Assembly: GCA_963680875.1 (NCBI GenBank)
Contig: OY804577.1
Span: 100,823,906-100,887,905, forward strand
Length of the DNA stretch: 64,000 nt
Origin: Bathymodiolus brooksi
Taxonomy: Eukaryota > Mollusca > Bivalvia > Mytilida > Modiolidae
Direction of reading: 5' to 3'
Shown here: piece after piece, positions 60,899 to 64,000 of the stretch
Numbering within the stretch: position 1 is the stretch's first letter
Layout: the number at the start of each line of letters is the position of its first letter
The notes under the pieces: generated by a model
Told to the model about the DNA's origin: nothing
Databases searched by the model: none
The model's input: only the letters and a program-made list of their open reading frames with translations
Made by a program: the position numbers and the translations under genes

Positions 60899-62399
60899 AT
60901 TCTTCTGTAAATGGCCGTTTTCGGGTGAAGACGACCGAGGTAAGACGAGTCCACGTGCACTCGTCTTTACTCGTTGTGACATCCAATCAGAACGCCTCTA
61001 ACAAGAAAAAAAATCGTTTAAATATATACCCTAAGCCGGGAATGTCACATTATATACCCTGTCTGATAGCTGAATAACAGATATATTACGGATTTAACCA
61101 TTGGTAAATATATTTGTGTCTTTTATTTTCATTTTTTCGTATTTCTAGATGTCCTTTTCCGTACCTTTGACGTCATTCTTCAATGACGTCAAAATATGTG
61201 TCACGTCATATTTCATGTATGGGGTGTCTCATGAAGGAAAATACTGTACTTTCAATAGAATATTAGTAAGAAAAGCTCAAATATCAGTAGAAAGCTACTT
61301 AGTTTATTAGTCGGTGTCACAAAAGTCAATTTTATGTGATGTGTATTTCATAACGCTCAACGATATTGATCTGATAATTTATGCAAATTAGTTACTGATC
61401 AATGGCGGGGGTCTCTAGGAGTTCACGATAGTGAAAGTTGTTGGTTTACGGAAGAAATAGGTACTTACATGCGTTGTTGGGAAAGCCCGGGTGATCTTCC
61501 TCTCGTGATAGAAATGTTTGTGTCTTTTCGCTCGTTTCGCTGCGCTCCACTCGCGAAAAGACATAAAATTTCTATCACTCGTGGAAGATCACCCTGTCTT
61601 TCCCAAGAACGTATGTAAGAACCTATTATTCTTCCGTAAATGGCCGTTTTCGGGTTGAGACGACCGAGTTAAGACGAGTGCACGTACACTCGTCTTTACT
61701 CGTTGTGACATCCAATCAGAACGCCTCTAACAAGAAAAAAATCGTTTAAATATATATCTTAAGACGGGTATGTCACATTATATTCCCTGTCTGATAGCTG
61801 AATAATAGATATATTACGGATTTAACCATTGGATTTTTCCAAATACAGATTCCAACCGTATTAAATATATTTGTGTCTTTTATTTTCATTTTTTCGTATT
61901 TCTAGATGTCCTTTTCCGTACCTTTGACGTCATTCTTCACTGACGTCAAAATATGTGTCACGTCATATTTCATGTATGGGGTTTCTCATGAAGGAAAATA
62001 CTACACATACTTTCAACAAAATATTAGTGAGAAAAGCTCAAATATCAGTAGAAAGCTACTTAGTTTATCAATCGGTGTCACAAAAGTCAATGTTATGTGA
62101 TGTGTATTTCATAACGCTCAATTTTATGATATTGATCTGATAATTTATGCAAATTAGTTACTGATCAATGGCGGGGGTCTCTAGGAGTTCGCGATAGTGA
62201 AAGTTGTTGGTTTACGGAAGAAATAGGTACTTACATGCGTTGTTGGGAAAGCCCGGGTGATCTTCCACTCGTGATATAAATTTTTGTTTCTTTTCGCTCG
62301 TTTCGCTGCGCTCCACTCGCGAAAAGACATAAAATTTCTATCACTCGTGGAAGATCACCCGGTCTTTCCCAAGAACGTATGTAAGAACCTATTATTCTT
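60899..62399. mobile_element. Tandem pair of foldback-bearing insertions in the LINE
   Basis: ATTCTT occurs at 60899-60904, 61628-61633 and 62394-62399. Two similar units, 60905-61627 and 61634-62393, fill the gaps. Removing both units and the extra ATTCTT copies restores the LINE reading TDSLYFETGW, so ATTCTT is the target duplication. Each unit starts (C/T)GTAAATGGCCGTTTTCGG, includes CRE-like TGACGTCA sites, and ends in a roughly 197-bp palindrome. Confidence 0.8.
61444..61640. repeat. 197-bp palindrome, first
   Basis: TTTACGGAAGAAATAGGTAC pairs with the far-end TATTATTCTTCCGTAAA. Inside, GGGTGATCTTCC pairs with GGAAGATCACCC, and TCTTTTCGCTCG with CGCGAAAAGA. The loop is near TTTCGCTGCG. 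The right arm extends past the ATTCTT junction into the second unit. Confidence 0.85.
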
Positions 62400-62400
62400 T
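62211..62400. repeat. 190-bp palindrome, second
   Basis: Near copy of the palindrome at 61444-61640; its right arm ends at the LINE junction and therefore lacks the final CCGTAAA pairing. Confidence 0.85.
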
Positions 62401-63061
62401 ATATTTCGAAACTGGCTGGGAATCATTACATAGTAGGCGTCACAGACGAAAATTTCAATTGTTTTATAAGATATACAACGGTTTTGTACCGCATTATTTG
62501 CATGATTTAATTCCTCCACTAAAGTACAACAATCTATCCAATACGTAATAGCAGTGATCTAATTGTCCCCTTTTGTAGACTTTCTTCGACGAATTCATCA
62601 TTTATTCCTTCTTCTGTTAGAAAATGGAACACACTTGAGAACTCTGTCCGTAATCTTGACACCACATTAAAATTCAAACTGCGTTACTAAACAATGCAAA
62701 TGAAATAAATATTGTTCCCAAACATTTCAGGTATGGTCCATGGAAGTTAAATGTGGTATTAAGACAACTTCGATGTTCAGCCTGTTTATTCAACAACGAT
62801 TTACATATATCAAATATAGTATCTAATCCAAATTGTGCTTGCGGTGTTCCTCGAGAAGATGCATTTCATTTCTTCTTTGAATGTAGTAAATACACTGATA
62901 TTAGGAGGGATTTGTTAGTTTGTGGAAATCGATTTGGAATAAAAATCGATCTTGCTTTACTTACAAGAGGTAACCGAAATCTAAATTATGAAGATATCTG
63001 TTTAATTTTTAAAGAAGTGTTCAAGATTATTAGAAAATCTAAACGATTCCTCATTGTATAA
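62400..63061 (+). pseudogene. LINE ORF2 C-terminal remnant
   Basis: Continues the LINE after the insertion: FETGWESLHSRRHRRKFQLF, then breaks, then an open segment 62753-63061 with LRQLRCSACLFNNDL and CACGVPREDAFHFFFECSKY, the same CxC...HxxxxC motif as the LINE at 49600. It ends at a stop at 63061 before a 3' UTR. Confidence 0.75.
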
Positions 63062-63299
63062 CTTACAAATATATCCAACATGATCATCGTGTCCACAAAA
63101 AACTTCTCCCCCTGTTTTTCTGTTCTCTTTTACATGTGTAATTGTAACTGATACACCTTCATTAATGTGCATGCTTTTCTTAATATGTATATGTGTTATA
63201 TTTGTTATGTAATTCCAAGGAGAAGACTTTATAAGTTGGTAAACTTGTGTCTTATCCTTTTTGTCTCTATGAGCAAATAAAAGTGTTATAAACTAAACA

Positions 63300-64000
63300 T
63301 AAAGTATGATAGTTAGATAAATAATTTGCATTACAATTCAGGGAAGATAACGTTTGTCGAATTTAAATTAAGAATGGATGTTTCCTATGTAATATTGCTT
63401 AGAATGCTTGTTGTACTTGTAAATATTTTTCTGATAAAATGTTCATTGTTCAAATTATTTGTGTGGGGTTTTTTTTAGCTTTGGGAAGAAGATTGATTCG
63501 CTTTAGTATAAATCATGTAATCTTTTGACGGAATTGAAGGTATATGTGAGCAAGTAAGAGTTTTACTGTCCATTCCTTAACAAGGACTGAATGCAAGATG
63601 ATATTGACCACTGAGAATATGATTAGATCCTCATTGGTTAATAACTTGGACAGAAGTACATGTGACGCGGTCTCATTCTTTCAACATTCATGCTAGTGGT
63701 CTAGATTAACTTATATGGAACGAAAAAAAAACATATCGTATAAATCTGTGTATCATTTTTGGGTTATCTATTTTGGCACACCCTTTAGTCCCACCCACTT
63801 TTTGTACCAAAATGTGAAAATTTATATTTAATCTCATGAAGTAAAAAGGAATGATGTTAATATAAGAGAGACAAAATCCCCTTTCGAAATAACGAAATCA
63901 AAGTGATTCATACAGAGGTCGTTTTAAGGTCTTCAACAGAGCGGATACCAATACCATGCATCGAAAGGTATATGGTTACGTGCTGAAATTTAGCTCAGAC
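63300..64000. other. No feature seen
   Basis: AT-rich sequence after the LINE end. No coding stretch, repeat or RNA gene recognised. Confidence 0.5.

Larger units (their letters stand above)
54082..63295 (+). mobile_element. Decayed full-length-type LINE with nested insertions
   Basis: ORF1 remnant, ORF2 remnant (58514-63061) and a 3' UTR ending AAATAAAAGTGTTATAAAC in one orientation. Interruptions: 55827-56940 (long-TIR element), 58079-58206 (foldback) and 60905-62393 (tandem foldback insertion). Many stops and frame changes make it much older than the LINE at 47791. The left boundary is uncertain; it lies just downstream of gene B. Confidence 0.6.

Noticed and set aside
1..64000. CRISPR arrays, bacterial operons, phage genes
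   Set aside because: The window is clearly animal: GT-AG introns, SINEs and LINEs. The tandem repeats lack CRISPR-like unique spacers.

Overview
This is eukaryotic, AT-rich, intron-rich DNA, most likely from a bivalve mollusc (mussel-like). That call rests on a tRNA-headed SINE of molluscan type, a roughly 160-bp satellite of the kind bivalves carry, non-LTR retrotransposons, Penelope-like reverse transcriptase remnants, many foldback elements, and large presence/absence insertions between two near-identical copies of one segment. Species was not determined.

The only genes that look intact are two tandem paralogues on the + strand, assembled here by hand from splice sites and phase. Gene A has six exons (8089-21657, about 350 aa). 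Gene B has six exons plus an optional 63-nt cassette (29922-53747, about 578 aa, or 599 with the cassette). Both encode type I membrane proteins: signal peptide, short N-terminal linker, a Cys-containing N-glycosylated ectodomain (exon 3), a Thr/Ser-rich stalk (exon 4), one transmembrane helix (exon 5) and a Tyr-motif cytoplasmic tail (exon 6). Exons 1-4 and their introns lie in a recent segmental duplication (A about 1854-19565; B from 22396 into the satellite array). Exons 5-6 are old, diverged paralogues. Gene A has a short tail with an ITIM-like motif. Gene B has a long tail with seven 21-residue repeats carrying NYSTVD. Nearly identical ectodomains on different tails is the layout of paired immune or recognition receptors. 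The exon differences between the copies are almost all amino-acid-changing, while flanking introns are nearly identical.

Layout: 1-735, broken fragment of a multicopy mobile-type gene (minus strand). 1854-19565, segment copy A, with a solo LTR, a Penelope-like RT fragment, SINEs, foldbacks, and a broken zinc-finger-like gene in intron 2. 19566-22395, 3' end of gene A and intergenic DNA. 22396-47790, segment copy B, with its own insertions: a 3.25-kb TIR element, a 206-bp Penelope tail and about 3.5 kb of unidentified DNA. 44169-50465, an expanded 430-bp higher-order satellite rich in nuclear-receptor half-sites, split by a 5'-truncated LINE. 51836-53747, TM and tail exons of gene B. 54082-63295, a decayed LINE (ORF1, then ORF2 with a 2A-like motif) broken by a long-TIR element, a foldback and a tandem foldback insertion. 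63300-64000, nothing recognised.

Coordinates are read by eye. Family names for mobile elements are inferences. Expression and splicing are predicted from sequence only.
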